Shown here in pieces: positions 7,760 through 13,909 of a stretch of DNA of 13,909 nucleotides. Both the position numbers and the translations under genes were made by a program. This stretch comes from Candidatus Thiosymbion ectosymbiont of Robbea hypermnestra (GTDB lineage: Bacteria; Pseudomonadota; Gammaproteobacteria; Chromatiales; Chromatiaceae), in contig JAIZWN010000609.1 in the NCBI GenBank assembly GCA_020443945.1, positions 1 through 13,909 on the forward strand, read 5' to 3'. The notes below the pieces were generated by a model, which was not told the DNA's origin, did no database searches, and worked only from the letters and a program-made list of their open reading frames with translations. How positions within the stretch are numbered: the first letter of the stretch is position 1; the number at the start of each line of letters is the position of its first letter.

Positions 7760-7771
7760 TTTCCCTGAACA

Positions 7772-9499
7772 TCAATAGTGCATATCGACCTGTACACCCA
7801 ACAATTTCTCACTCGGAGCGCGGTCTCCAAGGGTAAGTACGATGTTATCCGTGATCATACCCTGCCGTTCTTCGACTGTCAGATAACCTTCTATTCCCTG
7901 GATCTGGTCCTCATTGAGCGTGGCGATATACTGGCAGCCACGATGCTTGGTGATACCCTGAGCGATGCGGAATATCTCTACCCGTTGCCGCGGATCCATA
8001 TCGCTGAAGAGGCGACTGTCGTGAACAACGAAATCGACATGGTGGTTATGACCGGCCGTAAGCAGGGTCAGGTCATAGCAAAAGATACGCGCCTCATTGA
8101 TGCCATCCGAGGCATCGTTTTCGATGCGTACCTTGAAGTCGAAGCGAACCTGATTCCCGCGGTCGTTGTTGTGGAGGGTAAGACCGGCGGGGGAATCTGG
8201 GTAAAGGCGGCGACTCAAGCCTTTAAAAATGTCGTTGATCTCTTCCAATCGGGGGTGGATCCGGGCCAGGTACTGGTTGGTGCGCAGAACCTCTTGCTGC
8301 AGCGCGGTCTTGGTGGTCGCTAGTTCGTCGCTCCAGCGTCGATCCAAGGCGCGATAGTCCTGGAGCTTTTGGGCCTTGGCCTTGAGGTTGGCAATCTCGT
8401 TGCCGATGGCGACAAAGTAGTCCAGGGCACGGCTGCGACCCAGAAAGGCGGTCTTTTCGTTTAGCGCCTCATTCAGCTCGCGAATGGAGCGCTCCTTGGC
8501 TATCAGCTCATGCTCCAGGCGCCGGCGCTCCTGAGTAAGCCGGGTGACCCGGTTACTGACGAGGTGGCGGTGAAACGCCTGTACCTCATCCAAACGGCGT
8601 AGGGTTTCCGGGCGAAACGCCGACTCGAGCTCCCGATAAGCGGCTTCGATCCGACCCGGAGTGATATCCGGGCGAACCTCCAGGCTCTTCCCGATATTTT
8701 TGATCGCATTTTCGAGGATGACGGCGCGGTTTTTCAGCGTTTGCAGCTCGATGCCGAGGTCGTTGGCCTCCTTTTCTACCTGATAGTAGTCTTCGGCCAC
8801 CTCGAAGGATCGCTGGCTCTTCTCCAATTTGGTGATGCGTTCTTGAAGGAACGAAAGCTCGATATCGACATCTTTGTTTGCGGTATAGAACTCCCGCAAC
8901 ACCGGGTCATCCTTGAGACTTTTGTTCGATTCCTGAATACGCTTCAATCGCTGATAGAGACGGGCCTTCTCAGTGACGAGCTCCATATCGAAGCCAAGCA
9001 GGAAGATGTTTCGGATGAGCTTTTGGTAGGGCGAGTGATCGCCGCTCGTGTATTCCGCTTCGACATAGTCCTTCTTGTCTCGGCGCAGGAATTTGTACAG
9101 CAGGCCCCGAAAACTCAACCCCTCGATGCCAGCGGGCAAGTCGAATGTCAGCTTGGCAAGTTGCTCACGGAACTCCGTGACCTTCATTTCCTGTCCGTCG
9201 AAGATCACGATGTCCTGGCGGCTCGTGTTACGTAGCGCACGATGGATTCCGCCTGCGTTTTGGAAAGCGAGATTGAACTCCCAGTCCGGGATGGATTCCT
9301 CAAATGCTTTGACCCTATTCGATCCAAGGCAGAAATGGATCAGGGCGATCGCGAGGGATTTCCCGACGCCGTTGTAGGTCTTGTCTCTGTCCGTCTCGCC
9401 CTTGCGGGACCTACTGCCGACGATCAGGCTGATCCCTTCGGGCCTGAATCGAATCGGGTGGAAGGACGGCCGGTCCGCTGTCAGCTCGATAAGGCGCAT
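7772..9499 (-). CDS. ABC-3C system ATPase, DUF2326-type, SMC/Rad50-like
   Basis: The 575-residue protein has the layout of the ATPase of ABC-three-component systems. An N-terminal nucleotide-binding half has a P-loop at 41-49 (TYNGVGKSL), preceded by the inserted charged stretch SRSRKGETDRDK typical of this group. A long coiled coil runs from about 180 to 425. The C-terminal DUF2326-type half has a Walker-B-like strand at 487-495 (HVDFVVHDS) followed by LFSDMDPRQ. These ATPases are predicted to act on DNA with an effector partner, as SMC-like proteins do. The gene overlaps the end of the middle-component gene by 19 bases, so it is translationally coupled. It lacks the extreme GC skew of its neighbours, consistent with transfer. 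Which invader or signal it senses cannot be read from sequence. Confidence 0.88.
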   Translation of the reverse strand: MRLIELTADRPSFHPIRFRPEGISLIVGSRSRKGETDRDKTYNGVGKSLAIALIHFCLGSNRVKAFEESIPDWEFNLAFQNAGGIHRALRNTSRQDIVIFDGQEMKVTEFREQLAKLTFDLPAGIEGLSFRGLLYKFLRRDKKDYVEAEYTSGDHSPYQKLIRNIFLLGFDMELVTEKARLYQRLKRIQESNKSLKDDPVLREFYTANKDVDIELSFLQERITKLEKSQRSFEVAEDYYQVEKEANDLGIELQTLKNRAVILENAIKNIGKSLEVRPDITPGRIEAAYRELESAFRPETLRRLDEVQAFHRHLVSNRVTRLTQERRRLEHELIAKERSIRELNEALNEKTAFLGRSRALDYFVAIGNEIANLKAKAQKLQDYRALDRRWSDELATTKTALQQEVLRTNQYLARIHPRLEEINDIFKGLSRRLYPDSPAGLTLHNNDRGNQVRFDFKVRIENDASDGINEARIFCYDLTLLTAGHNHHVDFVVHDSRLFSDMDPRQRVEIFRIAQGITKHRGCQYIATLNEDQIQGIEGYLTVEERQGMITDNIVLTLGDRAPSEKLLGVQVDMHY

Positions 9500-9735
9500 C
9501 GCACCAGTCGTCCGTTGCGATGCAGCGTGATAGCCCTGATCGCAAATAGAATATCCACGGCAAGCACCAGGTTGTCGAAGCTATGCTTGGCCGGGAACTC
9601 GTTACCCCCCATCTGGGAGTGCAATTCGTCCCAGAGGGCGTCGATGCTCTTGGGCACATCGAGCGATTCGAGCACGAGTGCACCTAATCCCAGCAGAGAC
9701 TCCGAAAAGCGTATGTGTTTGTCGGGCAAAACCAT
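9481..9735 (-). CDS. ABC-3C middle component (MC6-like)
   Basis: This is a small 84-residue protein with the pattern of ABC-3C middle components: start MVLPDKHIRFSESLLGLGA, a VPKSIDALWDEL helix, and SFDNLVLAVDILFAIRAI near the end. Such proteins resemble winged-helix or kleisin-type adaptors linking the SMC-like ATPase to the effector; that role is inferred for the family. The start codon follows the upstream stop by one base (TGACATG). The end overlaps the ATPase start by 19 bases. The three genes are therefore packed as one translational unit. Confidence 0.85.
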   Translation of the reverse strand: MVLPDKHIRFSESLLGLGALVLESLDVPKSIDALWDELHSQMGGNEFPAKHSFDNLVLAVDILFAIRAITLHRNGRLVRCALSS

Positions 9736-9736
9736 G

Positions 9737-10699
9737 TCAGCGTTCGGGGTTTTCGAAGATGTCGCATGACTCGAAGAAGACCGCCATGATCGCCAGGGCA
9801 GCCTCCTGGAGCTCCTTTTGTTTTCGCCGGTCCTCTATTTGCGGTGTGATTCTGGTCAAGATTTCCAAGAACCGTTGATCGGTGGCGGCGCCCCCATCGG
9901 AGTCATCGAAATCGGGAAGCTCGACACGCATCGCGTCCAGATAATATCCGTTCAGGGTATCGCGGACGGACTGACGTTCGAAATCGCTATTGGCAGCGAA
10001 ATATTCCTCGACCGCGCCTGATTGGTAGGAAGCTGTATTGAGTAGATGGCCGGCAACTCTCAAACCGTTGAAGCGTATCTTCTCGTCGAAATCGGGTGCC
10101 CTGAGGCTACCGGCTTGTACCAAGTCGACCGGGTTCTCCAGCACATGCCGAATCACCTCTCCCAGAACCGAGTAGTCGAGCAAGGGGATAGATTCCGGGT
10201 TTGGAATAAAGTCGATGATCGACACGATGCGGTCATCGCTCAGCGAAAAGAATTCCTCTTCCAAATGCTTGGTAAGAAAGGGCTCGCAACGATCCAGCCC
10301 ATATTGCCGGCGAATTCGCTCCAGTGTCTCGTGGATACTAGGAAACACCGCCCCCGAGAAGCAATCGTTGAGTACGAAGTAGAACTCCTGGATACCGCTG
10401 GGAAAGAGATCCGTCCAGTGAGTGTAGAGTCCTTGGAAGTCCTCCTCCAGTTTGTTCAGCGCATTCTGCTTCCGTCTACGCAAGTCCTCCGGCGCATAGA
10501 CCTGGAAATACCGTCCCGCTTTCGGCTCGAATCCATCGTTCTTGCGGTCGCCCAAAGCCCCCTGAGGCTTGACCTGTCGGAAATCGGGTCTGGACGCCGA
10601 CATGATTTCCGTAAATATCCGCTCGAACTCGTCGCCGGACGCCTTCAGAATCCGGTTGCGAAGCATGAGACGGGCGATATGCTTCCGATTCAAATCCAC
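9737..10699 (-). CDS. ABC-3C effector/CTD protein with REase-like N-terminus
   Basis: The third ABC-3C component has an effector domain at the N-terminus and the system's conserved C-terminal domain. From the GTG at 10699 (ATGGGA ribosome site nearby) it has 320 residues. Residues 9-40 form a helix with ASGDEFERIFTEIM. GDRKNDGF at 50-57 and GRYFQVYAPED at 62-72 then resemble the active-site strands of restriction-endonuclease-like nucleases. The usual (E/Q)xK lysine is replaced by tyrosine (Q66-V-Y68), so catalysis is uncertain. The C-terminal part, from about 200, matches the CTD. The frame is open to a TTG at 10729, overlapping the kdsA stop; an ATG at 10666 would cut a conserved helix. The gene starts 26 bases after kdsA ends, so kdsA transcription may drive it. 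Confidence 0.82.
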   Translation of the reverse strand: MDLNRKHIARLMLRNRILKASGDEFERIFTEIMSASRPDFRQVKPQGALGDRKNDGFEPKAGRYFQVYAPEDLRRRKQNALNKLEEDFQGLYTHWTDLFPSGIQEFYFVLNDCFSGAVFPSIHETLERIRRQYGLDRCEPFLTKHLEEEFFSLSDDRIVSIIDFIPNPESIPLLDYSVLGEVIRHVLENPVDLVQAGSLRAPDFDEKIRFNGLRVAGHLLNTASYQSGAVEEYFAANSDFERQSVRDTLNGYYLDAMRVELPDFDDSDGGAATDQRFLEILTRITPQIEDRRKQKELQEAALAIMAVFFESCDIFENPER

Positions 10700-10725
10700 G
10701 GAAAAGTCCCATAACTTACAACATG

Positions 10726-11568
10726 TCAATATGCTTGGGGGTTATCCTCGGGAAAGCCGCGGGATTTGGTGATTTGGTCGAGCGCCACCAGGGTTTCGAG
10801 CAGCTCGCGCATGCGGCCCAGGGGCCAGGAGTTGGGGCCATCGCTCAGGGCCTGGTCGGGTCGCGGGTGGGTCTCGAGGAACAGGCCCGCGACGCCGGCG
10901 GCGACCCCGGCGCGCGCCAGCACCGGCACCAGCTCGCGCTGGCCGCCGGAGCTGTCTCCCCGGCCGCCGGGTAGCTGGACGGAGTGGGTGACGTCGAAGA
11001 CGACCGGGCAGCCGGTCTCGCGCAGCAGGGCCAGGGATCGCATGTCCGCGACCAGGTTGTGGTAACCGAAGGAGACGCCGCGCTCGCAGACCAGGATGGC
11101 CGGGTTGCCGGTGGCGCGGGCCTTTTCGACCACCCGCGGCATGTCCCCCGGCGCCAGGAATTGTCCCTTTTTGATGTTGACGGGTCGCCCCTGGGCGGCC
11201 ACGGCCTGGATGAAGTCGGTCTGGCGGCACAGGAAGGCGGGGGTCTGGAGGACATCGACCACCGCGGCCACCTCGTCCAGGGGGGTGTCCTGGTGGACGT
11301 CCGTCAGGATGGGCGCCCCGATGCGCTCCCGCGCGTCGGCGAGGATGCGCAGGCCCGCTTCCAGGCCGGGTCCGCGGAAGCCGTTCAGGGAGGAGCGGTT
11401 GGCCTTGTCGAAGGAGGCCTTGTAGATGAAGGGGATGCCTAGTTCGCCGGTGATCTCCTTGAGCCGGCCGGCGGTCTCCTGCACCAGGTCCGCGCTCTCG
11501 ATAACGCAGGGACCGGCGATCAGGAACAGGGGCCGGTCGAGCCCCACTTCGTAATCGAGCAGCCGCAT
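10726..11568 (-). CDS. kdsA: KDO-8-phosphate synthase, metal-dependent type
   Basis: The enzyme condenses phosphoenolpyruvate with arabinose-5-phosphate to make the LPS inner-core sugar precursor KDO-8-phosphate. The 280 residues contain the family blocks KASFDKANRSS (50-60), FRGPGLE, PAFLCRQTD, NIKKGQFLAP and DVTHSVQLPGG. At the position where E. coli KdsA has asparagine there is a cysteine (C21 in AGPCVIES). With H195, E232 and D243 this forms the metal site of class II (Aquifex-type) enzymes. Start and stop are secure: the ATG shares a base with the pyrG stop (TAATG), implying coupled translation. The TGA stop is directly followed by the ABC-3C genes instead of eno. Confidence 0.96.
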   Translation of the reverse strand: MRLLDYEVGLDRPLFLIAGPCVIESADLVQETAGRLKEITGELGIPFIYKASFDKANRSSLNGFRGPGLEAGLRILADARERIGAPILTDVHQDTPLDEVAAVVDVLQTPAFLCRQTDFIQAVAAQGRPVNIKKGQFLAPGDMPRVVEKARATGNPAILVCERGVSFGYHNLVADMRSLALLRETGCPVVFDVTHSVQLPGGRGDSSGGQRELVPVLARAGVAAGVAGLFLETHPRPDQALSDGPNSWPLGRMRELLETLVALDQITKSRGFPEDNPQAY

Positions 11569-13229
11569 TATGTTCCCTCCCCCTCCACTTCCCCCTCCCC
11601 CGCCGTCGCCTCGTGCCGCTCGCTGGCGGCCTCGATGAAGCCCCGGAAGAGGGAATGGCCGTCCCGCGGCGTGGAGGTGAACTCGGGGTGGAACTGGCAG
11701 GCGATGAACCAGGGGTGGTCCGGGAGCTCCACGATCTCCACCAGCTTGCCGTCCAGGGACCAGCCCGAGAAGCGCATCCCGGCGTCCATCATGACATCCA
11801 GGTAGCGCGTGTTGAATTCGTAGCGGTGCCGATGGCGCTCGCGCACCTGGGGTCGGCCATAGACCTTGCGGGCCAGGCTGCCGGGCTCCAGGCGGCAGGT
11901 CTGTCCGCCCAGGCGCATGGTGCCGCCCAGGTCGGTATCCGCGTCGCGCCGCTCGGTATGGCCGTCTGCGTCCCGCCATTCGGTAATCAGGGCGATGATC
12001 GGGTGCGGCGTCGCGGAATCGAACTCGGTGCTGTGCGCCCCCGCCAAGTCGGCCAGGTTGCGCGCGTACTCGATGACCGCCACCTGCATCCCCAGGCAGA
12101 TGCCGAGATAGGGCACCCGCTGCTCCCGGGCGTAGCGCACCGCGGCGATCTTGCCCTCGATGCCGCGTTCGCCGAAGCCGCCGGGCACCAGGACCGCATC
12201 GAGCTCCCGGAAGCACTCGGCGCCCTGGTCCTGGATCCGTTCCGAGTCCAGATAGGCGATCTTCACCCGGGTGCGGGTATGGACGCCGGCATGGACCAGG
12301 GCTTCGGAGAGGGACTTGTAGGCCTCGGTCAGATGCGTGTACTTGCCCACCAGGCCCACCGTCACCTGGCGCTCGGGCCGGTCGCAGCCCTCCAGCACCC
12401 GCTCCCACTCGCCCAGGTCCGCCGGGGGCGCCGCGAGCCCGAACTGGCGCACCACCAGGTTGTCGAGCTCTTGAGCGTGCAACAGGAAGGGAATGCGGTA
12501 GATGTTATCCGCGTCCACGGCGGAGATCACCGCCGCCTCCGGGACATTGGTAAAGAGCGCGATCTTCTTGCGCTCCGCCTGCGGCAGATGCTGCTCGGCC
12601 CGGCACAGCAGGATATCCGGCTGAATGCCGATGGAGCGCAGCTCCTTGACCGAGTGCTGGGTAGGCTTGGTCTTGATCTCCCCGGAGGTCGCGATATAGG
12701 GCACCAGGGTCAGGTGCATGAACAGGGTATTCTCCCTGCCCGCCTCGATCCGCATCTGGCGGATCGCCTCCAGAAACGGCAGCGACTCGATATCCCCCAC
12801 CGTACCCCCGATCTCCACCATGGCGATATCCGCGCCGTCCGCCCCCAGACGGATGCTGCGGATAATCTCGTCGGTAATATGGGGGATCACCTGCACCGTG
12901 CCCCCGAGATAATCGCCGCGGCGCTCCTTGCGGATCACGCTCTCGTAGATCTGGCCGGTGGTGAAATTATTATTGCGCCCCATGCGGGTGCGCAGATACC
13001 GCTCATAGTGCCCCAGGTCCAGATCGGTCTCCGCGCCGTCGTCGGTCACAAAGACCTCCCCGTGCTGAAAGGGGCTCATGGTGCCCGGATCCACATTGAT
13101 ATAGGGATCCAGCTTAATCATGGTCACCTTGAGCCCGCGCGCCTCCAGCAAGGCGGCCAAGGACGCGGACGCGATCCCCTTACCCAGCGACGAGACCACC
13201 CCGCCCGTAATGAAAACGCATTTGGTCAT
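11568..13229 (-). CDS. pyrG: CTP synthase
   Basis: CTP synthase converts UTP to CTP using ATP and glutamine-derived ammonia. The 553 residues (E. coli 545) have an N-terminal amidoligase domain with the P-loop-like GGVVSSLGKGI (9-19) and DPYINVDPGTMSPFQHGEVF (41-60). The glutamine amidotransferase domain follows, with nucleophile C378 in GICLGMQ and partners H514 and E516 in FHPEF. The ATG at 13229 gives the family start MTKCVFITGG and has an AGAGG ribosome site. The frame is open 13 codons further upstream, but that part is not conserved-looking. The C-terminal tail is a short Glu/Gly-rich stretch beyond the usual end. It heads the pyrG-kdsA unit. Confidence 0.98.
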   Translation of the reverse strand: MTKCVFITGGVVSSLGKGIASASLAALLEARGLKVTMIKLDPYINVDPGTMSPFQHGEVFVTDDGAETDLDLGHYERYLRTRMGRNNNFTTGQIYESVIRKERRGDYLGGTVQVIPHITDEIIRSIRLGADGADIAMVEIGGTVGDIESLPFLEAIRQMRIEAGRENTLFMHLTLVPYIATSGEIKTKPTQHSVKELRSIGIQPDILLCRAEQHLPQAERKKIALFTNVPEAAVISAVDADNIYRIPFLLHAQELDNLVVRQFGLAAPPADLGEWERVLEGCDRPERQVTVGLVGKYTHLTEAYKSLSEALVHAGVHTRTRVKIAYLDSERIQDQGAECFRELDAVLVPGGFGERGIEGKIAAVRYAREQRVPYLGICLGMQVAVIEYARNLADLAGAHSTEFDSATPHPIIALITEWRDADGHTERRDADTDLGGTMRLGGQTCRLEPGSLARKVYGRPQVRERHRHRYEFNTRYLDVMMDAGMRFSGWSLDGKLVEIVELPDHPWFIACQFHPEFTSTPRDGHSLFRGFIEAASERHEATAGEGEVEGEGT

Positions 13230-13289
13230 ACCGCCTCTGGAAGAATCGAAAGAAAGCCGCGCGGCCACACCGGCCCGAACGCCGCGGAC

Positions 13290-13318
13290 AAACTAACAAA
13301 TTCCCCGGTCCGCCTCAA
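13290..13318 (-). promoter_or_regulatory. Candidate promoter for pyrG
   Basis: On the minus strand a TTGAGG box (13313-13318) is separated by exactly 17 bases from TAGTTT (13290-13295). Matches to the sigma-70 consensus are four of six and three of six. A start near 13283 would give a leader of about 54 bases. The evidence is weak. Confidence 0.25.
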
Positions 13319-13392
13319 TTCCATCTCGGCCCCCCGCCCTCCACGCCGGAGCCTGGGAGCAAGAAAACAAGTTGGTAGTTTTGTGATCCGTG

Positions 13393-13479
13393 ATGCTTGA
13401 ATCCGCAGATTACGCGGATTCTCGCCATGAAAAAATGCAGTAATCCGTGAAAATCGGCGTAATCTGCGGATTCAAGCAT
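13393..13479. repeat. Large palindromic element with perfect 23-base arms
   Basis: Arms 13393-13415 and 13457-13479 are perfect reverse complements over 23 bases. Pairing resumes inside after one mismatch, giving a stem of more than 30 bp around a loop of about 20 bases. The core AATCCGCAGATTACGC type is a familiar scattered intergenic repeat in proteobacteria. It may be a non-autonomous mobile palindrome (MITE or REP-like). Confidence 0.75.
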
Positions 13480-13520
13480 GATGGTGAGAGGAGATCTCTC
13501 GGTGGGGGAGGGAAATAGTA

Positions 13521-13650
13521 CAGGATTAACAGGATTTGCAGGATTAACAGGATTTTTTTGTTGTGAAGGGCGCTTGCTGGTATGGTCAGGACGTGATCGG
13601 GCGTAGAACATTCAGCAACGACAAAAATCCTGTAAATCCTGTAAATCCTG
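13521..13650. repeat. Tandem 9-base repeat with inverted copies
   Basis: Four head-to-tail 9-base units (CAGGATTAA or CAGGATTTG type) run from 13521 to 13556, and three units in the opposite orientation run from 13624 to 13650. The roughly 67 bases between also pair partly (TTTTTGT with ACAAAAA, GTTGTGAA with TTCAGCAAC). The whole is an extended imperfect palindrome of a common AGGATT-type intergenic repeat. Confidence 0.75.
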
Positions 13651-13792
13651 TCCGATTGGAGTTTTGCGACGCAGCTCGAGTTGAGCACTCCTGGTCTTAA
13701 GGCAAAGCCTCGCTGGAAGCTGTCTAAAAATCCAAGTCATGCCGCGCGGTCCAGGTCAACCCCGGTCCTACAAGGCTCGCTACGGCCAAAAG

Positions 13793-13817
13793 CCCCTCTC
13801 CCCTGGCGGGAGAGGGG
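13793..13817. repeat. G/C-rich palindrome CCCCTCTCCC type
   Basis: A ten-base perfect inverted repeat (CCCCTCTCCC and GGGAGAGGGG) surrounds a five-base loop. A related copy occurs at the window end, so this is a repeated element rather than a single-gene terminator. Confidence 0.65.
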
Positions 13818-13876
13818 GTTCGAATCATCCCGACCGGACGAATCTTCGGGTTATGATTCCCGCTCGCCTGTTTGAT

Positions 13877-13909
13877 CCCCCTCTCCCCGGCCCTCTCCCG
13901 GTGGGAGAG
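13877..13909. repeat. Second copy of the CCCTCTCCC palindrome, cut by the window end
   Basis: CCCTCTCCC at 13891-13899 faces GGGAGAG at 13903-13909 across a three-base loop, and a further partial CCCCTCTCCCC lies just before it. The right arm is truncated by the end of the window. Confidence 0.55.

Larger units (their letters stand above)
7437..7771. other. Non-coding gap between the ABC-3C cassette and eno
   Basis: These 335 bases hold no recognised gene. They contain a short hairpin near 7743-7759, a second hairpin at 7466-7486 in the probable eno leader, and an open frame continuous with eno whose segment from 7703 looks like a signal peptide. A promoter for eno is expected here because the cassette separates it from kdsA, but I see no convincing -35/-10 pair. 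Confidence 0.6.
13230..13909. other. Gene-free repeat-rich region upstream of pyrG
   Basis: These 680 bases contain no convincing coding region. They carry a weak promoter-like pair, a large palindrome, a tandem 9-base array with inverted copies, and two copies of a G/C-rich palindrome at the far end. Stretches 13653-13792 and 13818-13877 show nothing recognisable. Confidence 0.7.

Noticed and set aside
10724..10729. Perfect TTGACA on the minus strand at the kdsA stop, as a promoter for the ABC-3C cassette
   Set aside because: No -10-like hexamer lies 16-18 bases downstream; the sequence there is CTTTTC-like and runs into the GTG start.
10726..12408. KdsA with a 280-residue N-terminal extension
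   Set aside because: The extension is a frame shadow of pyrG; the ATG at 11568 gives a normal-length KdsA.
13521..13650. Short repeats suggestive of a CRISPR array
   Set aside because: The units are nine bases with no spacers and occur in both orientations; no cas gene is nearby.
13808..13835. GGTTCGAATC, resembling the T-arm of a tRNA
   Set aside because: The flanking bases do not form a five-pair T stem, and no acceptor, D or anticodon arms can be found.

Overview
This window appears to come from the chromosome of a GC-rich gammaproteobacterium. The gene order pyrG-kdsA-eno-ftsB is the conserved gammaproteobacterial arrangement. A DsrC-family sulfur-relay protein and several families of short palindromic intergenic repeats fit a Chromatiales-like sulfur-metabolising lineage, but that placement is inference. 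Every gene I support lies on the minus strand, so transcription runs from high to low coordinates.

Layout in transcription order. (1) 13230-13909 has no gene; it holds a dense cluster of inverted and tandem repeats and a weak candidate promoter for pyrG. (2) pyrG (CTP synthase) overlaps kdsA (KDO-8-phosphate synthase, metal-dependent type) by one base. (3) Directly behind kdsA sits a compact three-gene cassette, 10699-7772: a protein with a restriction-endonuclease-like N-terminus, a short middle component and a DUF2326-type ATPase. It matches the ABC-three-component (ABC-3C) conflict systems and lies where eno would normally follow kdsA. (4) A 335-base non-coding stretch, then eno and ftsB. 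(5) Where ispD-ispF often follow ftsB there is instead a low-GC block of small genes: DUF4160, DUF2442 and an orphan DUF433 antitoxin-like gene, bordered by repeat-like sequences. (6) A short DsrC/TusE-family protein with both redox cysteines, then two paralogous single-pass membrane proteins with periplasmic, methionine- and histidine-rich coiled coils. (7) surA (periplasmic chaperone/prolyl isomerase), then argH (argininosuccinate lyase), ending at a strong hairpin.

The core genes serve nucleotide synthesis, LPS sugar synthesis, glycolysis, division, outer-membrane protein folding and arginine synthesis. The accessory parts (ABC-3C cassette, toxin/antitoxin-like block, DsrC plus membrane-protein group) are inserted between them. 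The points most worth checking are the ABC-3C cassette embedded in a housekeeping operon and the pair of methionine-heptad membrane proteins next to the DsrC-like protein.
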